DNA from: Brachypterus glaber
Lineage: Eukaryota > Arthropoda > Insecta > Coleoptera > Kateretidae
Length of the DNA stretch: 64,000 nt
Assembly (NCBI GenBank): GCA_958510825.1
Contig: OY294045.1
Coordinates: forward strand, 97,462,988 to 97,526,987
Direction: 5' to 3'
The notes beneath the pieces are model-generated. The model ran no database searches. It was not told the DNA's origin and worked only from the letters and a program-made list of their open reading frames with translations. Positions 43,344 through 54,056 of this stretch are shown here, in pieces. Within the stretch, counting starts at the first letter, position 1; each line of letters begins with the position of its first letter. A program made the translations under genes and the position numbers.

Positions 43344-43390
43344 ATCAATCAATCAATCAATCAATAATCAATCAATCAATCAATTAATCA
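43344..43390 (+). repeat. (TCAA)n tail of the jockey-like LINE
   Basis: About ten TCAA units with one interruption. A simple-repeat 3' tail is expected of this LINE type and marks the end of the insertion. Confidence 0.8.
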
Positions 43391-43861
43391 GTCAGTGTAA
43401 TCAGTGATTTACCTTAGAATCAGGAATATAAAGTATATAATGCACGCATTAAATGCTTTTACCAAAATATTACATTGATTTTAAATATTTTGGACCCCGG
43501 TACTTACATACAGTGTGAAGTTTAATGTCCTTTTATTTAGGGTCCTTATTTCGGACTGAACTGCCTTAATTTGAATCCTGTGACCAGTTCTTTAACTAGC
43601 CAGACTACTGTGTGCTAGTGAAAACATAATGGTATCATAGTAGTCCGATCTTTTAAGTCTTAAAGTCTCATTTACATAAAAAATACAACTCCATAAACGT
43701 TTTCTTAATATTTATTGCCAACAGTTTACCATTCTTCCATGAAAATTTATAAACTGAAGATTACTTTTTTTGAATAACGACAAAAAAAATGAAGGTTTCA
43801 TTTAAATAGTTATATAGTTTATTCAGGTTTCGTAATGCTAACTGTTCTAGAATTTCTATAG
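43391..43861. other. Unassigned sequence
   Basis: No feature recognised. Confidence 0.3.
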
Positions 43862-44772
43862 AAAGAAGGGTATCGTTTTAAATAGGAGTTTTGGGCTAAA
43901 TAAGAAAAATATGCTTCTGTTCAAAAAATTGCAAAATGATGAAAAGAAATGATAAAAAACTGTGTTGTTTGTTAATAAAGAACAAAATGAAAAAACAAAT
44001 TAAAATCTCAGGAATTATTTGTTATCGTAAACCCGACAACATCGCATTATTCTTGCGCTAAATGTGATATGATATTGAAAAAAAGCAATATTTTTTGTTA
44101 ATCTAAAAACCAATATAAATACCTACATTTAGGTAGAATAATAAAAACACTACAATATTAATTAAATATATTTATTTTTAAATAAATATATTTAATTAAT
44201 ATTAAAAGTTGGAAATAAATTAATCTAAATTAACATGTTTTAACATTAAATTACTTGTCTTGGGTAACACTGTCCCATGGAACTACATGTTTTGGGTTAT
44301 CGTAGAAACTGCTGGTTTGCTCATAACGTTATTATAAAATAAATACCTCAAAAATAACTCCATAATCGTACTGAAACATAAGAAACTAGTCACATAAGTC
44401 CAGCCTAATTACACATTGAATTACATTATATTGAATCCGTGAAAACTAATAAAACACAACAAAATATTTTAATATTATAGTCAAGAGCAGTGAACACAAC
44501 ACAGACCCTTTCCTTTGGCCCCACTGTAGAAGTTAACGTGCTAAGTCATTTTTATTTTGACGAGATGACATTTGACACTTGAACTTTCGGGCAATGTTGC
44601 CAAATCGTACATTGACAGATGTCAAATTCTTAATTAAAATTATTAATTAAAGTATGTTCCGGGATGTAAAAAGGGCTGAAATTTTGGCTAAGTATTTATT
44701 TTATATCTAACTATAAGCTTGTAAAGTCTTATCGTTTCAAGCGATTTGGCCCAAAATGCGATACCCTCCTTT
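43862..44772 (+). mobile_element. AAAGGAGGGTATCG TIR element, second 0.9-kb copy
   Basis: Left GAAGGGTATCGTTTTAAATA; right complement AAAGGAGGGTATCGCATTTT. Collinear with 25605-26526, with a few insertions (for example CATGTTTTGGGTTATCG near 44286) and about 10% differences. Confidence 0.7.
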
Positions 44773-44879
44773 AACTTTTTAAAGATTTTCATAAAATATG
44801 CATGAAATTCATTACCAGGACCCGGACTTTATAGGACCGAGGTCCGTACTCAAGTTTATCAAGCTTTGTCGCCATATAA

Positions 44880-45145
44880 GATCCGCCATTTCGAATTTTT
44901 CATTTTCAATAATGGATTCGGTTTTAGTATTCTCAAAATACACTAGATATTAATTTTTATCAAAATCCATTAAAATTTACCAAATTTTTCCTCCATATTG
45001 GATGGCCTATTTTTATTTTTTTTATTTACAATAATGGATTCAGTTTCAGAATCCTCGAAAACCCCAGATACAAATTTTTATCAAAATCCATTATTCACCA
45101 TTTTTTTTTGCTGTATTGGATCCGCCATTTTGAATTTTTAAGTTG
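44880..45145 (+). repeat. Tandem repeat, about 122-bp unit, two copies
   Basis: Units contain AATAATGGATTCGGTTTTAG, TTTTTATCAAAATCCATTA and ATTGGATCCGCCATTTTGAA. Two units plus flanking pieces. Confidence 0.6.
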
Positions 45146-45427
45146 AAAAAATATCATATTGATGCTCTCATTCAAAAGTTATTGTATTTATACTTCGAAA
45201 TAAGGACCGGTTTTTTCTGGATCGGTTAAAAATAGCATTTCTTTAAATATGTACACAGAAAAAAATATTGTGTTAAATCAAGAATGTGTGATTTGGATAT
45301 AACGAAGAGAATATATGCTCCTTTAATCCTTACCCTCCCGAGACTAAACTAATGATAATTTTTCGATTTAATTGTGTTTTTTTTATATTTTCTATGCCTA
45401 AAAAGAAAAAAAAATGAAAAATATTTT

Positions 45428-46166
45428 TATCCAATACATACAGATAATAAGACCATTACCAGCTTTATTTTAAATAGATAAACTCAATAATAAACCCCGC
45501 GTGGCTTTTACTTTATTGAGTGGATAATTATGTATTTTACCCACTCAACTGTCACTTGTAAAATTATTTTCTTGTAAATGTCATTAAAATTTTTAATAAA
45601 AATATGGATTCCTAAGCTATTTATTGGATAAAACCTTGTATGGCACTCATGGGTAAACCGATATTGCCCTCTCGAAAATTAACCTGCTTGGCTGACGCCT
45701 CGCAATATCTTACTTTACCTACACGGAAAGAAATTAGTGGGCTCTGCGCTATACATTATAAGATATTTGGTAACAGTGGCAAATTATAGTGATTTAAGCT
45801 ATAGATTATAAGGGACACAATAACTAATAATGTTGAAAATAAATTGGAAACGATTATATATATTACAGACACGATTATATTTATTACAGGCACTATTATA
45901 AATACAGAAATTTTATTATATTATAAAAATTATTAGCACGGACAATAATTAAATCTATTTAAGCTATAAATGCCATACTATTTGTTATATTTTATTGTTC
46001 ACTAAACAATTAAAGTATTTCATATAAATTTTTACACTGACTGCCATAATTGTAAGAGAAAGCCTTGTATTTATATAATAAGCGATTAAAATTTGCTTGG
46101 TATGTGTGTTATAGCGCTCCTAGCTATAATTTTTTTTTCCGTGTACTAGTACCATAAATAACTATT
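45428..46166 (+). mobile_element. Family D element, copy 3 (interrupted by MITE C)
   Basis: Collinear with copy 1 up to CTGACGCCTCGCAAT. It then lacks the return arm, having recombined between two GCAAT repeats, and continues ATCTTACTTTACC. MITE C (45720-46145) follows, then CTAGTACCATAAATAAC. Confidence 0.7.
45720..46145 (-). mobile_element. MITE C, copy 2, nested in family D
   Basis: TACACGGAAAGAAATTAGTG to TTTTTCCGTGTA, inverted relative to copy 1. Comparison with family D copies 1 and 2 shows that the insertion duplicated only TA, which defines the ends as CACGGAAA. Confidence 0.85.
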
Positions 46167-46567
46167 ATTGTGATGGGAAAAATATCTATATTTTGAATAT
46201 GACAAACATTGTAAGGTCTAAATAAAATTAAAACTACTATTTATATTAATTATAGCTTATTTATATTTTTTCCAAGAACATTGTTTTATTCAAACGGAAT
46301 ATTTTCTCATAATAAGAACAGTAATAATAAATATTAGGCAGACACTACTGGAAATCTAACCAAGGATCTTTAATTTTGCAATATTGTCTTGTTCTGTTTT
46401 GTCATAAACTCTTTTAATGTAGAATAATATTATTTGTTTCTTAACACGGTTTTACAGAAAAAATATGTTGTAGAAATTATAAGAAAGATTATGAAATAAA
46501 ATCATAACAAATCTAAAATTTTAAAACGTATGTAATTTTTAAAATAAAAATAGGTCTAGGTACGACA
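46167..46567. other. Unassigned AT-rich sequence
   Basis: No feature recognised. Confidence 0.3.
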
Positions 46568-47293
46568 TACAGCCTGTTCCAGAACTCGCGTACCGAAATT
46601 TAAGAGGTGATTCTACATCCAAAAATATGAAAAAAAGTTTCTATAAAGGTTGGTCCGGAAATGAGCCCTAAGGGAGCTACGGCCCTTCGAAGATGACGTA
46701 TTGAATGGGGAACAAAAAAAAGCACCAATAAAATTTTAATGCTGCAGGGTGATTCTTCATTTAAAACTGAGCAAAAAAGTATTATACACCAAAACACCTA
46801 AATTTAATATTAAAGGAGTAATAGCCTTTTAAAAAGTAACGTTTTTGGTGGCACAAAATGTTACTTCCTCTTAATTGCATTTTTTTTGATAACGGTTGCT
46901 CCTACAGTGTTACACTATATGATATTTTATATGTATTTTTACTCTAGAAATCTATATTTTTTACAACAAATCCATAAAACATACACATAGAAAAGTTTGG
47001 GGCAAAAATGTTTTAAGCCTCATATATTTTGTCCGTCTGGGCACGCCTCTGGATAAATTAAAAAAATAAATTAACATAAACTTATTGCCCTTATTAATAC
47101 TAGTATACATGCAAAAGCTTGCCGCTCTAGCTTAAACGGTACCCGAGTTATTAATTAAAAACCTTATTTTTATTACAATTTTAAAGGGCCCTAGATCCCT
47201 TAGGGCTCATTTCCGGACCAACCTTTATAGGAACTTTTTTTATATTTTTGGATCTAGAATCACCTCTTAAATTTTGGCATGCCAGTTATGGAT
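46568..47293 (-). mobile_element. Family A TIR element, copy 3
   Basis: Nearly identical to copy 2 from TACAGCCTGTTCCAGAACTC onward. It lacks the last nine or so bases (GCCAGTTATGGAT then unrelated sequence), so one end is clipped. Confidence 0.8.
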
Positions 47294-47360
47294 ATTATAA
47301 AAGCAAGACTTGAGAAGACCTCTAGAGATATTTTTGATATTTTCATTATATCATCCATGA

Positions 47361-48145
47361 TACTGCAATACCGCTTAACGTCCAACTGCAAAACCGCGTA
47401 ACGTCTAACTGCAAAACCACGTAAGGTTTGAAAACAAAATTTTACAGGAGAAGAGAAAAATAAGTTAATTTTGGTTTTACTGGATAAATAAAGATTTTTG
47501 TATGATTAGTATTTTAAAACAGCTTAATACAATATTTAGCAAACTAATTTTGATATGGCTACCCTATTTTAATCAAAAATTAAATAAAAACCATCTAATT
47601 ACGTAGTTTTTATTTTTTTTTTTTTTTAATTTTAGATTTTTAATGAAAATAATATTATTACTAAGCTAATTTGTTATGATAATAGTTAAATTAAATATTA
47701 AACCACTCTTTTAATTACAATTATTATCTCAATAACTTAATAATTTAAATCATAAAAATTATGGCAAACTGGCTCTATCTATCGAATAAATTTAATTGTA
47801 ATAATATGGAATTAACTTCTAATTTTTATTTTAAGGATTCTTTCATCCTACTGTTGGGTTTATACACATAAATTTAATTTAAAAAATTAAAAGATTTACT
47901 TGTGTCAAAGTATTGTCAACTTGTAGATTAGCAGCTGCACAGTTTTCAAATAAATATGGTAATTAACTTTATGAATTTAAGCCGTTTAAAATGATTATTT
48001 CTTGTAAAAAATATCTCAATATACGCCATTTAATGTGTGGATTATACTTATACAAAATCTCAGTTTTGCTACTTTCAGTAGATACGCGGTTTTGCAGTTA
48101 GACGTTACGCGGTTTTGCAGTTGGACGTTAAGCGGTATTGCAGTA
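47361..48145. mobile_element. TIR element with repeated AACTGCAAAACCGCG motifs (785 bp)
   Basis: Both ends read TACTGCAATACCGCTTAACG inward, followed by two direct copies of AACTGCAAAACCGCG; about 65 bases match almost perfectly. The centre is AT-rich and non-coding. The TA at each tip is compatible with a TA target. Confidence 0.8.
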
Positions 48146-48448
48146 TCACGGACGATATGCTTAAGCAAAAGATCGAACAATCTAAAAAGCTGCCATTTTT
48201 AAAAGTCAAATACTTATTTCTAAAACAACTTAATAGATTTGATTTATTACTTTTTTAGTAACGACTAGGAATAATAAAATCCGATTGATCTTAAAAACCG
48301 ACACCAAACGGTACCATGGGTTAACGGATAACTAAAACAGGCAAAGGACAGAAATTTTTAATTTTAAATAAAATTATAAAAATATTAATTTATTATTCCA
48401 TCAATCTATTTTCTAATCATCGTACAGAGTAATATTGGTAGACTGACA

Positions 48449-48473
48449 GTTTCGGGCTTCTGGCCCTCTTCAG
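48449..48473 (-). ncRNA. Hammerhead-like core (left arm)
   Basis: On the - strand: CTGAAGA, stem GGGCCAGAAGCCC, GAAAC. Activity not verified. Confidence 0.4.
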
Positions 48474-48917
48474 TACCAAGAGTCAACTTGCACGCTGATT
48501 AAGAAAACTATTTTAGACTTTATTCGCAAAAGGAATATAGTCATTAGATTGATGTAGACTTGTTCGCCATCTATTGCTAGATGTAGACAACTACTCATAC
48601 CTTTCCTAGTCTGGAGACTTTGAATGGTAGCAAGTTAAAGACTTGTGTATCTCAAGCACATAGTACCACTAACGTGTGGTTAGACGTAGAATTAGTCAGG
48701 ACAGAAATTTTTAATTTTTAGTGGACCTATGTGCTTGAGACACACAAGTCTTCAACTTGCTACTATTCAAAGTCTCCAGACTAGGAGAGGTATGAGTAGT
48801 TGTCTACATCTAGCAATAGATGGCGCTCAAGTCTACATCAATCTAATGACTATATTCCTTTTGCGAATAAAGTCTAATATAGTTTTCTTAATCAGCGTGC
48901 AAAGTTGACTCTTGGCA

Positions 48918-48942
48918 CTGAAGAGGGCTAGAAGCCCGAAAC
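48918..48942 (+). ncRNA. Hammerhead-like core (right arm)
   Basis: CTGAAGA, stem GGGCTAGAAGCCC, GAAAC, mirror partner of 48449-48473. Activity not verified. Confidence 0.4.
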
Positions 48943-49002
48943 TGTCAGTCTACCAATATCACTCTGTACGATGATTAGAAAATAGATTGATGGAATAATA
49001 AA

Positions 49003-49397
49003 ACAGGGAAATTGTCACAACAATATCAGAAAGGTTTCAAAATCAAAACCTAATTAATTTTGATGTAATCTTTTATGTTTAAAATTCTGAAATATTCTAA
49101 ACAGGAACCTATGTATAAATGGTTAATTTAATTGTATACTTGATGGGATATTGAGGCTAACGATATAGATATAGATACATATTTGTCTATTAGGATAATT
49201 AAATTGTTCTTGCGTTAGAATGCCGTGTAACAAGTCTAAATATTTTGTTTTTACAAAAGTTACGAAATTAGTGTAGGCACTATTATAATTTACTTTTATT
49301 AAATCCACTCATGAGTATTTAAACTTTCAGATTTATGTTAGCCTTGTAATTTTATTTGTCAATACAACTGAAATTTCAGAGTTATTTGATTTATATG
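49003..49397. other. Unassigned sequence
   Basis: Nothing recognised. Confidence 0.3.
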
Positions 49398-50034
49398 CTA
49401 CTGGTAGTACAGTTCATTTCAACAAAACTGGAAAAGTGGGGTTATAAAAAAAAATTACATTGTGAACTATCTCTCATTTGACAAATATTTGTTTACTTGT
49501 TAATAAATTTAGTGTCAATATTGTTATTGCCACATCAATGTCAAAGTCAAAAAATGTTGGTGTATTTTTTTAAATTGGGAGCTATAAAGCAGAAAAACAA
49601 GAATACTCGAAGAATACTGGTGTAAAACCCATAATTATAATTTTTAAATTAAGGAACTATGAGGAATACCTAGTTGTAGGAGACCAATATACTAGTAGTG
49701 TTTTTTAAAAATAAAGGTATTTAAAACAAGTTTATTAGATACAAAATATATTGATAAGGGGATTTAATAATAGACATTTTAGAATAGGGATATTTTAGAG
49801 CAGAAATACAGTAATTAACAATAGAGATACGCTTTAAAATCCAAATAGTATTTACTAAACACAAATGCATAGAATAACATATGATTTTTGACATGGTTAA
49901 ACTAACCTTATTTTTCAAACAGGCATAACCCCATTTAAATAATCCACATTCACACAACTAAATTTTATGGAAAACATTAAATTTTACTTAACCCCACTTT
50001 TCCAGTTTTGTTGAAATCAACTGTATACCAGCTA
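49398..50034. mobile_element. TIR element (640 bp), 45-base ends
   Basis: Left TACTGGTAGTACAGTTCATT then TCAACAAAACTGGAAAAGTG; the right end mirrors it. Middle AT-rich; no coding. Confidence 0.75.
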
Positions 50035-50061
50035 GCAATTATTACCAAAAATGTAGTAGTT

Positions 50062-50591
50062 TATATCTGTGGCTTGGTTCTAAAAGGGCCAATGTCACTT
50101 TTTCATTATTATGAGTTATACCGCCGAACTACATTTTTCAGATCTATATGAATATGGGAGGATTGGTGTAGTGGACTACCGCGTCGTACTTTGCGAGTTT
50201 ACTACCCAAAATAGCGTGAGTTCGATTCTCACCGGCGCCGAGTTGCCTTTTGCAGTTAATTAATAATTGAAATTTGGCGAAGGCGTAAGTAAAGCGGACA
50301 CTCCCTATAAATTGGTTCAAAAGCAATTAAAGCCGGTGGTTCCCTCTACTACTAGCCCAAACAAGTCCTGGACTTAGGGGATACTTAATTAAGTAGAATA
50401 GTACGAGGTTAAACAAAATGTAGTATGTATAACCTAAAATAGCCGATGTCAGTGCTTGTAAGATAAATGTAGATTTTAAGCGTTTTTCAATAAACATTTC
50501 TGTTAAACTGCTAAAACGGCGAATGTTTGACTTAGTGTATCCGTTCAGAATTTTTGACATTGGCCCTTTTAGGGCCAAGCCACAGATATAT
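50062..50591. mobile_element. TIR element carrying a SINE (530 bp)
   Basis: Left TATATCTGTGGCTTGGTTCT then AAAAGGGCCAATGTCA; right complement ATATCTGTGGCTTGGCCCTA. A tRNA-derived SINE occupies 50156-50430, so the element itself is about 255 bases. Confidence 0.75.
50156..50430 (+). mobile_element. tRNA-derived SINE, copy 2
   Basis: Begins GGGAGGATTGGTGTAGTGGA, has GAGTTCGATTCTCACCGGCG, the body GGTGGTTCCCTCTACTACTA and an ATGTAGTATGTAT tail. It shares its whole body with copy 1 at 23002-23285 but has a different tRNA-like head around the anticodon region. Confidence 0.8.
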
Positions 50592-50728
50592 TGTCGTATA
50601 CGCGTACGCGTACCATAGAATCATAGGAAGCCCCAAATAAACTTCACAGCTTGTGCTAGGAGGCAGAGCCGGCCTTTGCACTACGCCAAGTGAACCCACT
50701 GCTTACTCATACTCCAACTTGAAGACAC

Positions 50729-50897
50729 TATGGTAAAATAGTAAATTAAAAATCGCACAGTGAATATTTTCAAAACAGATTCGAATATTGGATGTGCGAA
50801 TATACTGCGTAGTTTATTTTATGAAACATAACTAAATTGTAAAAATATTTACTGTGCGATTTTTAATTTACTATCTTCCTTAAAAAAACAAACCATA
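50729..50897. mobile_element. MITE B, copy 3 (internally deleted)
   Basis: Left end worn (TATGGTAAAATAGTAAATTA); the centre lacks about 45 bases; right ATTTACTATCTTCCTTAAAA is also decayed. Confidence 0.6.
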
Positions 50898-51164
50898 TGT
50901 GTACATAAAGTTTGTATTTTGATTAATAAAGAAATCAGGGGTCTTAATGCCCAGTGTCCCAAATGAGGACAATGTACAATATTGTTGTTATAATATTGAT
51001 ATCATATATTATAGGGATCCTCGATATTCTCTCAGGTCTGTCAATACAAGAACTTTCAGAATATCGAGAATCTGTACGGTCATACCTCATGCGATTTTTC
51101 ACGCTATCCAAACAGATACCTACCTACTTATTTGTGCAATTTATAGTTTTAGCCACAATCCGTG

Positions 51165-51240
51165 GTATAAAACACCTTGTAGGTCCCTAACGAATATAAA
51201 TAAATAAATAAATAAATAAACAAATAAGTAAATAAATTTA
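51165..51240 (+). repeat. Possible LINE 3' end (2 of 2) with (AAATA)n tail
   Basis: GGTATAAAACACCTTGTAGG then TCCCTAACGAATATAAATAAATAAATAA-type tail. Relative at 7755-7832. Two overlapping frames just upstream (50947-51207) have no recognised similarity. Confidence 0.45.
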
Positions 51241-51325
51241 TTCCAATACAAATAAGATGTGCAATGGAGCTCTCTACAACTAGAATTATGAAACAAAAGA
51301 CGTCTACCCTATCTCTATCTCATTT

Positions 51326-51596
51326 GTGCTACACTTTCCAGGCTACCAAATAAATACTGTATTTGTTTTTCATACAACAAATACAGTATTTATTTGGTTG
51401 GCCGGAAAGTGTAGCAGTGAGCGGCACGAACGAACATAGCTAATGTGAATCTGTAGAATAAGATAATTCTACTAAAATTTAGATGGCGCCAGTAATTTCT
51501 TTAATATAGTTACACTTTTCGCCCGGCCAAGTAAATATTGTATTTGTTCAACAAAGAACAAATACAGAATTTGTTTGGTTGGGTGGAAGTGGGAGT
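51326..51596. repeat. Two tandem related hairpins
   Basis: Hairpin 1 (51326-51418): CTACACTTTCC, CCAAATAAATACTGTATTTG and complements. Hairpin 2 (51511-51596): ACACTTTTCGCCC, AAGTAAATATTGTATTTGTT and complements. Same design, about 75% alike, 95 bases apart. Confidence 0.6.
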
Positions 51597-52040
51597 GTAT
51601 GTATGTATTATATCCTTTTTGGGTAGAACTTTTGTCCCTGTCTAATCTAACGGGAGAAATCTCAATTCTATTTTTACTATCGATATATCAGACATAAATA
51701 CATGGCATGTAATTAAAAATTAAAAATTATTTATTTTAATTGCGGAAACAAAATTACATTTTATACTTAAACAATGAAATTTCGTGCCTTGCCACATGTG
51801 TTGGCTCACCTAATTTTTTCTACACTAGTGATATTTGTTTTGGCTTTTTAAGCAAATTTAATTTCACCCAAGGTAGTTGTTACATGTTAAAAACCCATTT
51901 AAATTGTAATGTTAGACTCTTGAGATTAAATTTTACGGTCCGGTGGTTCAATATACATATGATGAGTTAATCCAGGGGAATAGTAAATTAACTATTTCCA
52001 TCAAGTACCTACAAATTAAAAGTTTACATATTCTGCCCCA
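51597..52040. other. Unassigned sequence
   Basis: A 76-codon frame at 51740 shows no recognisable similarity; treated as chance. Confidence 0.3.
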
Positions 52041-52469
52041 TACACGGAAAAAAAAAATTATAGCTAGGAGCGCTATAACACACATATCAAGCAAATTATA
52101 ATCGCTTATTATATAAATACAAGGCTTTCTCTTACAATTATGGCAGTCAGTGTAAAAATTTATATGAAATACTTAAATTGTTTAGTGAATAATAAAATAT
52201 AACAAATAGTATGGCATTTATAGCTTAAATAGATTTAATTATTGTCCGTGCTAATAATTTTTATAATATAATAAAATTTCTGTAAATTTATAATAGTGCC
52301 TGTAATAAATATAATCGTGTCTGTAATATATATAATCGTTTCCAATTTATTTTTAACATTATTAGTTATTGTGTCCCTTATAATCTATAGCTTAAATCAC
52401 TATAATTTGCCACTGTTACCAAATATCTTATAATGTATAGCGCAGAGCCCACTAATTTCTTTCCGTGTA
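52041..52469 (+). mobile_element. MITE C, copy 3
   Basis: TACACGGAAAAAAAAAATTA to TTTCTTTCCGTGTA. Nearly identical to copy 1. It abuts nested-palindrome element G1 copy 2. Confidence 0.8.
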
Positions 52470-52481
52470 GAGCAAACACAG

Positions 52482-53190
52482 AATAGTATATTCTTTAACT
52501 AGTATGGAATAGACAATATTCCGCGCGAGCGGAAAGTTTGTCATACGAGCCGGCAGGCGAGTATAACGGTCCCGCGAGCGCGGAGTGACCATTCCATACG
52601 TGTTGTAGACTATAATTTTTCTTCGACTGCAAATATAAAACACTCTATGGCTTTAAACTGCGGACCAGGTTAAAAACAATGTTTTTTGTGACTCGACATT
52701 GTAAATGCAACAAAACACATATTTTTAAAAAAAGCAATTAATGTTATTTAATAATTTTATCAAATCGGTAGTTAAAAAAGATTTTTATTTAATTTTAGCA
52801 CATATTTACAAATTATAAAGCAAAAATTAAAGGTTATGTCAGATTGTTGTGATAGATATCAGGTTTAAATATTTAACAAGAGATGGAGCAGTTTTAATTT
52901 TTTGAACTAAATTGGTCAAATATTAAGAAAAGCTAATAAACTTTATGTAATTTTAAAGCAAAACTTTAAATTGCAATAAATTATTCAATATTTCATTGTA
53001 AAATATATATTTTTTTGCTAATTTTGCTTCAGTTTTCTTTACTTTTATAAACAAGAGATGGCACTACATGTGCTCATTCTAACACTTGATACGGAATATT
53101 CATACCGTATCTAGAGCTAGAATGGATTAATTCTGTGTTTGAAAAGTGTGTGTATTTGCCTACATTCTAAAGCTGTCGTAGAAAAAATTC
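52482..53190. mobile_element. Nested-palindrome element G1, copy 2
   Basis: Collinear with 1831-2548 at about 90% identity. Both terminal nested palindromes are kept, including CGCGCGAGCGGAAAG and CGCGAGCGCGGAGTG, and CATTCTAACACTTGATACGG. Compensating changes have not fully kept the stems (GGAAT to GGAGT). Confidence 0.7.
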
Positions 53191-53263
53191 ATAAAACCCC
53201 TCGTTCATGATGCAAATGCGACGCTAGACAAAACTAACCAATCCAATTCAGTTTAATTCTTGC

Positions 53264-53480
53264 ATATAGTCAAATTAAAGTCGCAAGCAAGTTGCAAAAC
53301 AACTTTACACTACGATATTTTAAGAACGCTTTGACATAGAGACTTGAAATTTTAAACAAATTTTCTCTACTACTTAGAAAATGTTTGTTCCAAATTTCAA
53401 GTCTCTGGGTTAAAGCCTTCATGAAATATCGTAGTGTAAAGTTGTTTTGCAAGTTGCTTGCGACTTTAATTTGACTATAG
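53264..53480. mobile_element. Palindromic MITE (AGTCAAATTAAAGTCGC)
   Basis: ATAGTCAAATTAAAGTCGCA and its complement bound 217 bases. Arms continue through AACTTTACACTACGATATTT and GAGACTTGAAATTT. The - strand 74-codon frame is arm-derived. Confidence 0.75.
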
Positions 53481-53840
53481 CTTGGAACTTGCACAGTGTA
53501 CTACACAGTTAATTTTTGGTTTTTAAAAAGAAAAATTTGTATTAGACGAGACACTTTTTTTACTGACTAAGCTTACTGTTTGGACTTAACGCACTATACA
53601 AAAAAATTCTTGAATACAAATATGTTTTATGATGTGCCGTCCTCACAAATTGACGTAGTCAATATAAAAAACTCTAAATTTTCAAAAAACGTTACTTTGA
53701 TTGATAAAAATACTCATAGAAATTTTGAAAAAAGTACATTTATGAGCAATAAGGTTATAGGGCCCCTATAACCTTGTCGCCCCTATAATTATAATAGGGG
53801 CACCACTTTGTTCTAATACAATATAGAAAAATGTAGTAAC
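53481..53840. other. Unassigned sequence
   Basis: A 63-codon frame from 53580 shows no similarity; contains ATAGGGGCCCCTATAACC-like inverted text near 53757-53800. Confidence 0.3.
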
Positions 53841-54056
53841 TACGGTCTGTTTCATCAAGCGAGATAATAAATAAAAAATCGCACAGTTAATATTTTTACA
53901 ACAGGTTTGAATAGTATATGTTTGTGTATAGAATATAGTTATGTTTTATAAAATAAACTACGCAGTATATTCGCACATCCAATATTCGAATCTGTTTTGA
54001 AAATATTCACTGTGCGATTTTTAATTTACTATCTTGCTTGATGAAACCGACCATAG
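53841..54056. mobile_element. MITE B, copy 4 (inverted)
   Basis: TACGGTCTGTTTCATCAAGC to TTGATGAAACCGACCATA; full length, opposite orientation to copies 1 and 2. Confidence 0.75.

Larger units (their letters stand above)
48390..49002. mobile_element. Large inverted repeat with hammerhead-like motifs, Penelope type
   Basis: Arms of about 280 bases, from TTATTCCATCAATCTATTTT on the left to the complement on the right. They carry CTGAAGAGGGC...GCCCGAAAC in the same relation as the Penelope-like element at 10.4-11.3 kb. The loop around 48690-48720 repeats AGGACAGAAATTTTTAATTT, also present just left of the element at 48346. Read as two facing terminal repeats of a Penelope-like element without its coding part (inference). 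Confidence 0.6.

Noticed and set aside
43002..43352. A 116-codon - strand frame
   Set aside because: It is antisense to the LINE ORF2 tail, which has clear protein similarity on the + strand.
13055..46797. An identical 65-codon frame (MFWCIILFCSVLNEES...) at 13055, 18073 and 46600
   Set aside because: It lies inside the three family A copies, crosses a repeat arm, and its conservation is explained by the recent spread of the element.
50947..51207. Two overlapping + strand frames of 78-86 codons
   Set aside because: Similar lengths in shifted frames, no known similarity, adjacent to a LINE-like 3' end; untranslated element sequence is more likely.
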